From positions 1 through 35,160 of IMG/VR virus record IMGVR_UViG_3300044632_001288: a stretch of 35,160 nucleotides of DNA; one strand, 5' to 3'. Made by a program: the position numbers and the translations under genes. This DNA is from a virus. Below the pieces are notes generated by a model. It saw only the letters and a list, made by a program, of their open reading frames with translations, had not been told where the DNA came from and searched no databases. Shown piece after piece: positions 1-7,750 of this stretch (position 1 is its first letter; the number at the start of each line of letters is the position of its first letter).

Positions 1-994
1 TTGCAAATTTTAACTGCTGTGATTCTTCCAGCAAAACACTATCTTTTTTATAAGTTACATATTCAATTTCAACAACTTCATTTTTATTTGGATGATTTTT
101 TATAAAATCTTCTATTTGGTATTCCAAATGTTTTTTATTCATCTCGTCAGTTGCTTTTGAAATAATTGCATCGACACCAACTTGTTCACCACATTTAGCC
201 AATGCTCTATTATCTCTAGGAAAACACGGTCCACCAAATCCAAATCCGGGTTTAATATATTTAGTTCCAATTCTAGAATCTGTTCCAACTGCCTGCAATA
301 CAACATTTGCATCACAACCAAATCTTGTTGCAATATCACCAACCATATTTGCGTAACTTATTTTTGTTGTTAAAAAACAATTTACAGCTAATTTGGTTAA
401 TTCAGCTTCTGTGCGTGACATTTTATTATATGTTGGTCTAGATTCTACCATATTTTCATATATTGATTGTATCAAATTTCCTGCATATTCATCAGCTTGA
501 CCTATTAACACATTATCACACAACAATTGGTCTTTAATGATAGAACCTTGAGCAATAAATTCTGGATTGTATGAAACATGGTAATTGCAATCAACAAGCT
601 TGGCATGAAGTGTGTCACAATATCCGGGAAACGTAGTGCAATTTATAATTATATCTTTTCTTTTTGATTGTTTCCCAAAAGATATAAGTTGTTTTGCAAT
701 ATTTTCAATTTGTGTATGATCATATTTAAAATCTGTCGTAGATGGAGTTGCAACAACAACAAATATTACATCATTTATTATTGCATCCGCAATACTGGTT
801 GAAAAATTTAATTTTGTAGATTTTTTTAAATAATCATTAACATATTGCTCTTCGCTACAAAACGTTTTTAAAATTAAGCTATTAACATAATTTTTATCTT
901 TGTCAATACCTAAAACATCATATCCTTTACGTTCAAGGTTTAAAGCTAGACACAACCCTAGCTTACCTACACCAATTATTGAAATATTTTTCAT
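1..994 (-). CDS. UDP-glucose/GDP-mannose dehydrogenase family protein (C-terminus cut by window edge)
   Basis: Translating from the ATG at 994 gives an open frame of 331 codons to the window edge. The N-terminus is MKNISIIGVGKLGLCLA, a Rossmann NAD-binding GxGxxG motif. Around residues 250-260 is GFGFGGPCFPRD, the catalytic-cysteine motif of the family (Cys257 by my count), followed by the start of the C-terminal domain (YVTYKKDSVLLEES). Members oxidise the C6 hydroxyl of a nucleotide sugar to a uronic acid using two NAD+. The GGPCFPRD form looks more like UDP-glucose dehydrogenase than the UDP-ManNAc dehydrogenase type (GGHCI), but the substrate is not certain. About 60-100 residues probably lie beyond the left edge. 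It is the last visible gene of the minus-strand glycan cassette and starts 1 nt after the NAD synthetase stop. Confidence 0.88.
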   Translation of the reverse strand, partial: MKNISIIGVGKLGLCLALNLERKGYDVLGIDKDKNYVNSLILKTFCSEEQYVNDYLKKSTKLNFSTSIADAIINDVIFVVVATPSTTDFKYDHTQIENIAKQLISFGKQSKRKDIIINCTTFPGYCDTLHAKLVDCNYHVSYNPEFIAQGSIIKDQLLCDNVLIGQADEYAGNLIQSIYENMVESRPTYNKMSRTEAELTKLAVNCFLTTKISYANMVGDIATRFGCDANVVLQAVGTDSRIGTKYIKPGFGFGGPCFPRDNRALAKCGEQVGVDAIISKATDEMNKKHLEYQIEDFIKNHPNKNEVVEIEYVTYKKDSVLLEESQQLKFA

Positions 995-995
995 A

Positions 996-1778
996 TTATT
1001 GTTTGTTATTTTTTAATTTATATACTGGAATAGAAATCATTTTATGTTTGTTTTTAGAATTATACATTTTATAAATTTTAATTACTTGTTTTTGCCTGTA
1101 TGTTAAAGATGATTCGGGAAAATTTATATTTTCCATTGCCCATTCTAATTCTTCGTAAGACGCACCAATTTGTTGTTCATCTGTACGATCATCATCCCAC
1201 AGCCCATCTGTAGGTGCTGCTGTAATAATTTCATTATAAACTCCCAAACATTTACCCAATTCTCTTACATCTGTTTTCGACAAATCTGCTATTGGTGAAA
1301 TATCTACTCCACCATCGCCATATTTAGTAAAAAATCCTACACCAAAATCCTCAACTTTATTTCCAGTTCCTACAACCAAACCCAGATGTTCTGTCGCAAC
1401 ATGATATAAAGCCATCATACGATGTCTTGATTTTGTATTGGCATTTGCCAATTTATTATCAATGTTTAATTGCGTTTTTATTGAATTAAAAAATTTATTA
1501 TAAGCGTCAGATAAATCTAATTTAATGTATTTTACATTTGAAAACTTTGAAGATAACCATTTACAATGTTTATCTGATAAATTTGTATTTTTTTCAGTAG
1601 ACAAAATTGGAATATTTAATATTATTACGGGCATCAATGTTTTTGCACATAGTGTAGAAACTACAGCAGAATCTATGCCTCCAGAAACACCAACAACAAA
1701 AGTTTTTAAATTGTTTTTTATAAGATATGTTTTTAACCACTCACTTATATCAGAAGCAATGTAATCATAATTTTTCAT
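996..1778 (-). CDS. nadE: NH3-dependent NAD+ synthetase
   Basis: Converts deamido-NAD (NaAD) plus ammonia and ATP to NAD+. The ATP-pyrophosphatase signature VSGGIDSA is near residues 31-38, and GTGNK followed by FFTKYGDGGVDISPIADL (near 138-163) is the classic NadE core. Length (260 aa) fits the short ammonia-dependent form without a glutaminase domain. I prefer the ATG at 1778. It overlaps the upstream stop as ATGA and has GGA about 7 nt upstream. The in-frame ATG at 1790 would add MDFI and has no clear ribosome binding site. It sits inside a glycan operon, next to an NAD-consuming dehydrogenase. A role in restoring NAD+ during infection is an inference. NadE-like enzymes occasionally occur in polysaccharide loci, so a pathway-specific amidation cannot be excluded. 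Confidence 0.9.
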   Translation of the reverse strand: MKNYDYIASDISEWLKTYLIKNNLKTFVVGVSGGIDSAVVSTLCAKTLMPVIILNIPILSTEKNTNLSDKHCKWLSSKFSNVKYIKLDLSDAYNKFFNSIKTQLNIDNKLANANTKSRHRMMALYHVATEHLGLVVGTGNKVEDFGVGFFTKYGDGGVDISPIADLSKTDVRELGKCLGVYNEIITAAPTDGLWDDDRTDEQQIGASYEELEWAMENINFPESSLTYRQKQVIKIYKMYNSKNKHKMISIPVYKLKNNKQ

Positions 1779-2635
1779 AATAAAATCCATTCTTTGGGGA
1801 AAAAACCATCACGTTCATGAGTAGTATAATCCAAATGATAATTTGATGGTGCTATTACTATTTTATTTGGGTTGGGGTTTACATAACCAGCCCACCAACC
1901 AAAAGTTGAACTATGCGAAAGAATGTTGTAATCACATGACATTATTCTGGAATAATCTGTTACCGGATTGTTTGATGCAGCAACTATAAAATTATCCGAT
2001 TTAAAATATCGTTGTGCCCATTCTATATCTTCTTTATCATCTCCTGTAGTACTTCCTCCAGTAAAAATTAAAAAAACAAAATCATCTTTTTTAGAAAAAT
2101 AATTTAAAGCTGAATGCAAATAACTTCCAAATTCACTAGATGGGTCAAACGGATTATCACGATATAAAGGAGTACTGGGAGTTGATCTATCACTTAAATC
2201 ACCTCGTCTAATATGAATGCTGATTGCTTTTCTTCCTTGTTTTATAGAATCAACATATTCTTTAGCACTTTTTAAATAATGTTCTTTTGGTATTAATTCT
2301 TTTTTAATATCATTTTCAATATTATTAAAATATTTTGTATTTTGAAAAAAACCAAATAAATTTGTACCATCTGTAACATTTAATATGTGATCGTAATAAT
2401 ATCCACTTGGTTCTGGTTCAAAAATTGTTTTATATATTAGATCTGTTCCAGATAATCTTTCACAATTTATTTGAAATTCATTTAATAAACAATTTTGACC
2501 GTGCCACGTTCTATTTTCTGTAAAAGGTATTTTTGGTGTTAAATTATATTTTTTTGCTAAACCTTTTAAAGTTGCATATTGATAAAATTGATTTCCAAGT
2601 CTACCCCATTCGCCCAATTTAGTAAATGTAATCAT
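1775..2635 (-). CDS. Glycosyltransferase family 11 (alpha-1,2-fucosyltransferase-like)
   Basis: The N-terminus contains GRLGNQFYQYA, the central part has HIRRGD (about residues 141-146), and the C-terminal part has SHSSTFGWWAGY (about 240-251). These are the three hallmark motifs of GT11 alpha-1,2-fucosyltransferases, where the Arg-rich HxRRGD motif binds GDP-fucose. Length of about 286 aa is normal for the family. I choose the ATG at 2635, which has GGGA five nt upstream and follows the previous stop by one base. A GTG 15 nt further up (2650) is possible but lacks this ribosome binding site. The acceptor sugar is unknown. It is co-transcribed with other glycosyltransferases and so probably helps build one oligosaccharide. 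Confidence 0.85.
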   Translation of the reverse strand: MITFTKLGEWGRLGNQFYQYATLKGLAKKYNLTPKIPFTENRTWHGQNCLLNEFQINCERLSGTDLIYKTIFEPEPSGYYYDHILNVTDGTNLFGFFQNTKYFNNIENDIKKELIPKEHYLKSAKEYVDSIKQGRKAISIHIRRGDLSDRSTPSTPLYRDNPFDPSSEFGSYLHSALNYFSKKDDFVFLIFTGGSTTGDDKEDIEWAQRYFKSDNFIVAASNNPVTDYSRIMSCDYNILSHSSTFGWWAGYVNPNPNKIVIAPSNYHLDYTTHERDGFFPKEWILL

Positions 2636-2636
2636 A

Positions 2637-3332
2637 TTATTCCCAAACACAAATTTTATTTAAATCTTCTGATCCATACAAATAACCACGCTTAAATCCT
2701 TCAAAACCAAGCCAAGGATTTAAAGTAGATCCAATATCCATATACGTGTTGTTTTTATTGTGTTGCCACATTTTATATGCCAATATATTACCAAAAGGCC
2801 CTGCGGCAAATAAATATAACTCACCTTGAGTGTTTAGTTCTTTTAATTCTTCAATTAAATCAAGATTCTCTACCCAAGCATTTACTTTGATTGGATAAAA
2901 TCGTTTTACATCAAAAGGCAATTTTGTTATATCAGATTTTTCATTTGCTATCAGATTAACAGTCCAATTTTTATATTCTGGAATAAAGTTATCTTTATAA
3001 AAGAGATAATTTGAGTTTACAAATATATTTGCATACGTAAGATTTTCCTCGTCTTGACCGGAAATAGTTTTCATTTGCTGATGTGCTTGTCCTTGGCAGC
3101 AAGGACAGCTAATTCCTACAAAATAATTTGGATCTTTGTAAACAAAAGATTCTCTCAAAAGTTGAATTGAGTTTAAGGTTTTTTCTGATGAATCTGCTTT
3201 AAACTCACCATTATATACTGGGAACTGATTCATTGCCATCCATTCGCCGTCAGCATATTTGCTAAATGCAAATGGTTTTTTGGAAATCAATCGTGCAAAT
3301 AGTTTTTCAATTTCAGGTTTAAATAATTTCAT
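2637..3332 (-). CDS. Putative GT-D-fold (DUF1792-like) glycosyltransferase
   Basis: The N-terminal segment FAFSKYADGEWMAMN resembles the (F/R)xxDGE motif of GT-D glycosyltransferases, in which the DGE acidic pair coordinates the nucleotide sugar. The C-terminal part AAGPFGNILAYKMWQ followed by MDIGSTLNPW resembles the GP(L/F)G...IDIG motif of the same group. A CPCCQ cluster near residue 87 is unusual. The 231-aa length is compatible. It overlaps the end of the epimerase gene by 14 nt and ends one base before the GT11 start, so it is translationally coupled on both sides. The assignment rests on motif memory only. The alternative is a hypothetical protein of the same cassette. Confidence 0.55.
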   Translation of the reverse strand: MKLFKPEIEKLFARLISKKPFAFSKYADGEWMAMNQFPVYNGEFKADSSEKTLNSIQLLRESFVYKDPNYFVGISCPCCQGQAHQQMKTISGQDEENLTYANIFVNSNYLFYKDNFIPEYKNWTVNLIANEKSDITKLPFDVKRFYPIKVNAWVENLDLIEELKELNTQGELYLFAAGPFGNILAYKMWQHNKNNTYMDIGSTLNPWLGFEGFKRGYLYGSEDLNKICVWE

Positions 3333-4314
3333 TTGTATATTGTTTCAACGTTTTAATAATTTTTTCCACGGCTTTACCGTCGCCATATGGACATGTTTCA
3401 CTTACTTCGTAGTATTTATCAAAGTCTTTGATACATTCTCTTATGCAAATTGGTTCAAATGCCAAAACAGAAAATGTCCCAAGACCTTCTTTTCTTTCTG
3501 TTTCTTTTCTCACAACTATTGTTCTTTTTTTAAAAAAAGATGCTTCTTCTTGAATTCCACCGCTGTCGGTTATGATAAACTTGGATTGTTTTAATAAATT
3601 TATCATGTTTGGATAAGTTTGCGGAGACATTACAGAAATATTTTTAAAATCGTTATCAACAGTTATAGATGGGTGTTTGATGTATACAAAATTTAAATGT
3701 TTAAAATTTAAAGCCACCTCATCTATTGCTTTTAATACTTTTTCAATTCTATCTTTATTTTCTCTTCTGTGTAGAGTAATAGGAATGGTATTTCCATAAA
3801 ATACATTTTCATTATCCAAATTATCCAAAACAGTATTACCAACAACATGAATTGTTCCGTTTACTTTTTCATTTTGTAATACCTGTTTATTTAATTCCGA
3901 AACACAAAAATGCATGTCAGCCATGTTGGAGATGCATTTTCTATATGTTTCTTCTGGATATGGATTTTCTTTATCCCAAGTTCTTAATCCAGCTTCTATG
4001 TGAATTATTTTTATTTTGTTGTGAAACGCATTTAAAGCTATACCAAAACTTGTTGCTGTATCACCTTGGACAATTACATATGTTGCATTTGATGCAAATA
4101 ATTTACTGTTTAAAGTTTGTTGAATAATTGAATTTAATCTATTATTGTCGCTGATGTGTATGTCTACCAATCTGTCAAAATAACAATCTTCAATTAATGT
4201 GGTGTGTTGATTTACTTTTACCAGTTCACATTCAAAATTTGCATTTTTCATTTCTGTATAAAGTTTATACAGTTTTATGTATTCTGGTCTAGTTCCATAA
4301 AAAATAGATATCAT
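3319..4314 (-). CDS. wecB: UDP-N-acetylglucosamine 2-epimerase (non-hydrolysing type)
   Basis: Interconverts UDP-GlcNAc and UDP-ManNAc. Family motifs in order: GTRPEYIK (7-14), VQGDTATS (82-89), IHIEAGLRTW (104-113), PEETYRKCISNMAD (about 120-133), VGNTVLDN (158-165), HRREN (182-186) and ITDSGGIQEE (248-257). These correspond to the UDP-binding and catalytic segments of the WecB family. At 331 aa it is somewhat shorter than the bacterial enzymes (about 370 aa), with the difference spread over loops, and no key motif is missing. The gene starts two bases after the GT2 stop. Together with the dehydrogenase at the left edge it suggests that a modified amino sugar or uronic acid is supplied to the glycosyltransferases here. 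Confidence 0.9.
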   Translation of the reverse strand: MISIFYGTRPEYIKLYKLYTEMKNANFECELVKVNQHTTLIEDCYFDRLVDIHISDNNRLNSIIQQTLNSKLFASNATYVIVQGDTATSFGIALNAFHNKIKIIHIEAGLRTWDKENPYPEETYRKCISNMADMHFCVSELNKQVLQNEKVNGTIHVVGNTVLDNLDNENVFYGNTIPITLHRRENKDRIEKVLKAIDEVALNFKHLNFVYIKHPSITVDNDFKNISVMSPQTYPNMINLLKQSKFIITDSGGIQEEASFFKKRTIVVRKETERKEGLGTFSVLAFEPICIRECIKDFDKYYEVSETCPYGDGKAVEKIIKTLKQYTNEII

Positions 4315-4315
4315 T

Positions 4316-5071
4316 TTATGCTCTTAATAATTTAAATCCACTGTCAACAGACTTTGAAAGTTCCATAGCCATCATTTGCCCACCAGATAAGCGCATATTA
4401 CCAAATTGGTATAAATTCATGGATATTCCTTCAGCACTATGTCCATAAGGTTCTCCCTTTATACTTCCCCACATTTCCATATCATTCGCTGGGTGTGGTG
4501 GAACATAAACACCTTGATTGGTGTATTTTTGTATCATTTTAGCAAAATGAATATCTTCACCTACAATTGGTATTTGATTTGTTGGTGGAAGTTCTCTCCA
4601 AAAAACAGAAAGAAGATCCCTGTGAAAAAACCAACAATGTCCTACTATATCAACTTTTTCAACTGTTTCATTTGGCTTACACCAACCTAAACGCTCTACT
4701 TTATTCCAAGTATAATACTTGTCACCAAAAATTACACCAACTGTGCCAAGCAAGCCCGGATGGGTTTTGTATGTGTTTAGGCAATTTTCAATCCATTTGG
4801 TTCCCGGTATCGTATCATCATCAAAAATTGCAATATAGTCTGATCGACAATTTAAAGCCAATGCAAATCTTGCCCATACACCTAAATTTTGATTACAGTC
4901 AACAAAAATAACATCATCTTTTTGAGACTGTTCTATGGGTTCAGAATCAGATTTATTTTGCCAAACAAATATTTCATTGATTGGTACTGATTGATTTTTT
5001 ATGGCTTGCTGTTGTTCAGCAAACCATCTTGTTCTACGATATGAATTTAAAACTATTGAAACGGTTTCCAT
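4316..5071 (-). CDS. Glycosyltransferase family 2-like
   Basis: Begins METVSIVLNSYRR, the beta-strand opening of GT-A family 2 enzymes. DYIAIFDDDTIPG with DDD at 84-86 is the metal and nucleotide-sugar binding DxD-type motif. GEDIHFAKM (about residue 170) matches the position of the ED(x)D catalytic-base motif. At 251 aa it consists of a single GT-A domain without membrane segments. Start ATG 5071 shares one base with the upstream GT32 stop (TAATG), so translation is coupled. The donor and acceptor are unknown. Confidence 0.8.
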   Translation of the reverse strand: METVSIVLNSYRRTRWFAEQQQAIKNQSVPINEIFVWQNKSDSEPIEQSQKDDVIFVDCNQNLGVWARFALALNCRSDYIAIFDDDTIPGTKWIENCLNTYKTHPGLLGTVGVIFGDKYYTWNKVERLGWCKPNETVEKVDIVGHCWFFHRDLLSVFWRELPPTNQIPIVGEDIHFAKMIQKYTNQGVYVPPHPANDMEMWGSIKGEPYGHSAEGISMNLYQFGNMRLSGGQMMAMELSKSVDSGFKLLRA

Positions 5072-5685
5072 TAATAATCAAAACCACTGTTTGGTGTGGT
5101 CCCCCAATATTGTTTTGCGTAAATTTTTCCTTCTCCTGAATACTCTATACCCGAATAATGTCTTGGTATAAAATACCAACTTGGATATACTGTGATAGGA
5201 TATTTTGTTCTGTAAACTGTATTTGTTAGTAACATAGGCCCAGTAATAGCCCAAGTTTCCAGTGGGTGATAATTCATATTTGGAAATTGGATTATTTGAT
5301 CCATTATCACATTCATCAATTGGCAATTTTTTTCACAAGCCAAATAACCATTTGCCATTAAGCCTGTTCGAACTTGTTCATTTTCCCAACAACAAAAAAC
5401 TTTATTATTTGTAAAAAAATCATCAAGTGAATTTACACATTCAGAGTCCGCATCAATAAAAAAACCACCTTCATCGTGCAAAATTTGATATCTTAAAATA
5501 TCAGCTTTTCCCGGAAGGGATGGGCATTCATCAAATTGCTTTTTGCACTTTAATTTTGGTAGGTTATCGTCTGTCCAAAGTTTATGTTGCCAAGATGGAT
5601 TTTTTTCAATCCATGTTTCAATAAACTTTGAAGGTCGTTTTGATTGGTCTCCCAACCAAATTTGGTGTATAATTTTTGGAATCAT
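5071..5685 (-). CDS. Glycosyltransferase family 32-like (DxD sugar-binding)
   Basis: Starts MIPKIIHQIWLG, the typical N-terminus of GT32/capsular-type glycosyltransferases (Pfam Gly_transf_sug). It carries GKADILRYQILHDEGGFFIDADSE (written here as overlapping pieces GKADILRYQ and GGFFIDADSE), where D78-A79-D80 is the DxD motif. At 204 aa it is a compact member. It is the first gene of the minus-strand glycan cassette. GAGA lies 6-10 nt before the start, and a candidate late promoter (AATAAATA) lies about 45 nt upstream, in the region shared with uvsY. Confidence 0.85.
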   Translation of the reverse strand: MIPKIIHQIWLGDQSKRPSKFIETWIEKNPSWQHKLWTDDNLPKLKCKKQFDECPSLPGKADILRYQILHDEGGFFIDADSECVNSLDDFFTNNKVFCCWENEQVRTGLMANGYLACEKNCQLMNVIMDQIIQFPNMNYHPLETWAITGPMLLTNTVYRTKYPITVYPSWYFIPRHYSGIEYSGEGKIYAKQYWGTTPNSGFDY

Positions 5686-5722
5686 AAGATCTCGCAGCTA
5701 TTATAGAGTATCAAAAACTAAA

Positions 5723-5742
5723 GTCAAATATATTTATTTGAC
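5723..5742. repeat. Perfect inverted repeat between divergent operons
   Basis: GTCAAATA (5723-5730) and TATTTGAC (5735-5742) are perfect reverse complements around a 4-nt centre. The element lies in the 92-nt gap between the glycan cassette (left) and uvsY (right). It overlaps both the candidate minus-strand AATAAATA promoter and the -35 hexamer of the candidate plus-strand promoter, so it is well placed to be an operator. No binding protein can be named. Confidence 0.6.
5731..5738 (-). promoter_or_regulatory. Candidate late promoter for the glycan cassette
   Basis: Reads AATAAATA on the minus strand, one mismatch from TATAAATA, with a predicted leader of roughly 40 nt to the GT32 start at 5685. 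It lies inside the inverted repeat. Confidence 0.35.
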
Positions 5743-5765
5743 TATTACTAAAGAGACTTTATATT
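5738..5765 (+). promoter_or_regulatory. Candidate sigma-70-like promoter for uvsY-uvsW
   Basis: TTGACT (5738-5743), a 16-nt spacer and TATATT (5760-5765) give one mismatch to each consensus hexamer. The predicted start is only about 6 nt before the uvsY ATG, so the leader would be very short. Confidence 0.4.
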
Positions 5766-5777
5766 ACATCTCAAAAG

Positions 5778-6215
5778 ATGAATATAGAGAACCTTAAAGA
5801 ACTTATTACTAAAGACTCTCAAATAGACTCTACAGAGTTAGGTATAGAGTCTCTTAAGATACCTCAAATACACGGAAAGTATCTTAATATTTTGACAGAT
5901 CTTAAACTTCTTTTGGCAAAACAACAAAATGACTTTGCCATCCATAAACTTCGTAGGTGGAAAATTTACACCGGAAAAGCTTCACAAGAAGAACTAGAAG
6001 AATGGAAAGAAGAACCATTTGATCTGGGAATTCTTAAAACAGATGTTGATAAATTTATGGACGCAGATCCAAAACTTATTGAGTTGAAATCAAAAATTGT
6101 TGTAAATGAAGTAAAAGTAAAAATGGTAGAAGAATTTTTAAAAGCACTTAATAATAGAAATTTTACTATTAAGTCTGCTATAGATTGGCAAAAAATGATG
6201 AATGGTATCGTATAA
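5778..6215 (+). CDS. uvsY: UvsY-like recombination mediator
   Basis: 145 aa, close to T4 UvsY (137 aa). In T4, UvsY loads the UvsX recombinase onto gp32-coated ssDNA. Features seen are an N-terminal acidic region, a central LHKLRRWK-type basic patch (residues AIHKLRRWKIYTGKAS, about 54-69) and a C-terminal helical region ending KSAIDWQKMMNG, all in the order expected for the UvsY family. The protein is charged and soluble with no cysteine. uvsW follows directly on the same strand, as a recombination-repair pair. Recognition is by pattern and neighbourhood. A direct alignment would settle it. Confidence 0.82.
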   Translation: MNIENLKELITKDSQIDSTELGIESLKIPQIHGKYLNILTDLKLLLAKQQNDFAIHKLRRWKIYTGKASQEELEEWKEEPFDLGILKTDVDKFMDADPKLIELKSKIVVNEVKVKMVEEFLKALNNRNFTIKSAIDWQKMMNGIV

Positions 6216-6222
6216 ATATTGA

Positions 6223-7719
6223 GTGGATATAGATGTTGAATCTATTGATGAAGTAAGATACTATGTAAAGACAGAAAAGGGATTAAAACAAGAATTGAGA
6301 GATTACTTCTCATTCATGGTCCCCGGAGCCCAGTATATGCCTATGTTCAAACGTAGGCTATGGGACGGAAAAATTCGTCTATACGATATACTTTCATCAA
6401 CACTTCCAAGAGGACTTAAGACATATCTTGAAAAGTTTTCCACAGATCGTGGCTACACCCTAAACGTAAAAGAAACCAAAAATCCTTTATGCATCACGGA
6501 CAAACAACTTCAGGTTTTTTACGAATCCTTGAAGGTTTCGGTTCGAAAACAGGCAGTGCAGATGCACGACCACCAAAAACAGGGTATCTTGCATGCATTG
6601 AACAATCATCGTTCGGTGCTGATATCACCAACTGGCTCAGGAAAAAGTCTTATTATATACGTCTTGGTTCGGTATCTGCAAAAGGTTATACCTACAGATC
6701 GCAAAATTTTAATTTTGGTTCCAACGGTCGGTCTAGTAAATCAGATGGAGTCTGACTTTTTTGATTACTCTGGACAAGACAAATCTTGGTCATGCAAAAA
6801 ATACATACACAAGATTACTGCTGGAGTTGAAAAAGAAACAAAACAACAGATAGTAGTCTCTACATGGCAATCAATTTATAAATTGCCAAAGCAATGGTTT
6901 GATCAATTTGATGCAGTATTCTTTGATGAATGTCATCAAGCAAAAGCCGAATCAATAAATTTTATTGGACAAAAGCTTTCAAAAGCTTGGTTTAGAATCG
7001 GCACAACGGGGACATTACAACAAACACAAGCACATAGATTGAGTATTGAGGGTATACTCGGTCCAGCTGTACAGTTTATACACACAAAAAACCTAATGAA
7101 TAAAGGTTTATTGGCAAAACTTGGTATAGATTGTGTAATTCTTAAATATAGTGACGAAGAAAAACAATTGTTGAAAAAACAAAAGTATATTGATGAAATA
7201 AAATGGATCGTCACAAATGAAAAACGAAACGAATTCATCAAACAACTCGCGCTCCGAACCAAAGGGAATACCCTTATCCTCTTTAATTACGTCGAAACAC
7301 ATGGAAAACCACTCGCAGCTATCTTGGAAGCAGCGGGAACGGATAGAAAAATTTATCTTATACACGGAAAAACAGAAGCTGATGCAAGAGAAAATATCAG
7401 AAGAATCATTGACAAAGAAAAAGACGCAATCCTTGTTGCGTCCTTTGGTACTACTTCTGCTGGTATCAATATCGTCAATCTTGATAATATCATATTTGCT
7501 TCTCCTACTAAATCAGTAATAAGATTATTGCAAAGCATTGGTCGTGGTTTGCGAGTCTCTGAAAGAAAAAAGACATTAAAAGTTTATGATATTGTAGATG
7601 ATCTTTCTTGGAAATCTCATAAGAACCATGTATTAAAACACTTTGAAGAACGATTAAAAATATACAAGAAAGAAAAATTTGATTTTAAAATATGTTCAAT
7701 GAGTTTTAACGACCTTTGA
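6223..7719 (+). CDS. uvsW: UvsW-like SF2 helicase
   Basis: 498 aa, the length of T4 UvsW, a RecG-like branch-migration helicase that unwinds R-loops and remodels forks. Residues 1-75 match the UvsW N-terminal domain (ELRDYFSF, RRLWDGKIRLYD). The helicase core follows: Walker A SPTGSGKS (135-142), DECH box (235-238), TGT (262-264) and motif VI QSIGRGLR (437-444). The start is GTG at 6223. The triplet just before it (6220-6222) is an in-frame TGA, so no longer version is possible, and there is no clear Shine-Dalgarno. Translation probably continues from uvsY, which ends 7 nt upstream. A TATAAATA octamer (6211-6218) overlaps the uvsY stop but is too close to the GTG to serve it. Confidence 0.93.
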   Translation: MDIDVESIDEVRYYVKTEKGLKQELRDYFSFMVPGAQYMPMFKRRLWDGKIRLYDILSSTLPRGLKTYLEKFSTDRGYTLNVKETKNPLCITDKQLQVFYESLKVSVRKQAVQMHDHQKQGILHALNNHRSVLISPTGSGKSLIIYVLVRYLQKVIPTDRKILILVPTVGLVNQMESDFFDYSGQDKSWSCKKYIHKITAGVEKETKQQIVVSTWQSIYKLPKQWFDQFDAVFFDECHQAKAESINFIGQKLSKAWFRIGTTGTLQQTQAHRLSIEGILGPAVQFIHTKNLMNKGLLAKLGIDCVILKYSDEEKQLLKKQKYIDEIKWIVTNEKRNEFIKQLALRTKGNTLILFNYVETHGKPLAAILEAAGTDRKIYLIHGKTEADARENIRRIIDKEKDAILVASFGTTSAGINIVNLDNIIFASPTKSVIRLLQSIGRGLRVSERKKTLKVYDIVDDLSWKSHKNHVLKHFEERLKIYKKEKFDFKICSMSFNDL

Positions 7720-7721
7720 AA

Positions 7722-7729
7722 GATAAATA
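7722..7729 (+). promoter_or_regulatory. Candidate late promoter
   Basis: GATAAATA, one mismatch from TATAAATA, just after the uvsW stop. The predicted start is near 7735, giving a roughly 16-nt leader that contains the GGAAGGGAGG ribosome binding site of the next gene. Confidence 0.5.
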
Positions 7730-7750
7730 TTATGGAAGGGAGGACATAAT

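Noticed and set aside
257-264. ACTAAATA-like octamer on the minus strand
   Set aside because: Located inside the dehydrogenase gene within an intact coding motif, with no gene start downstream.
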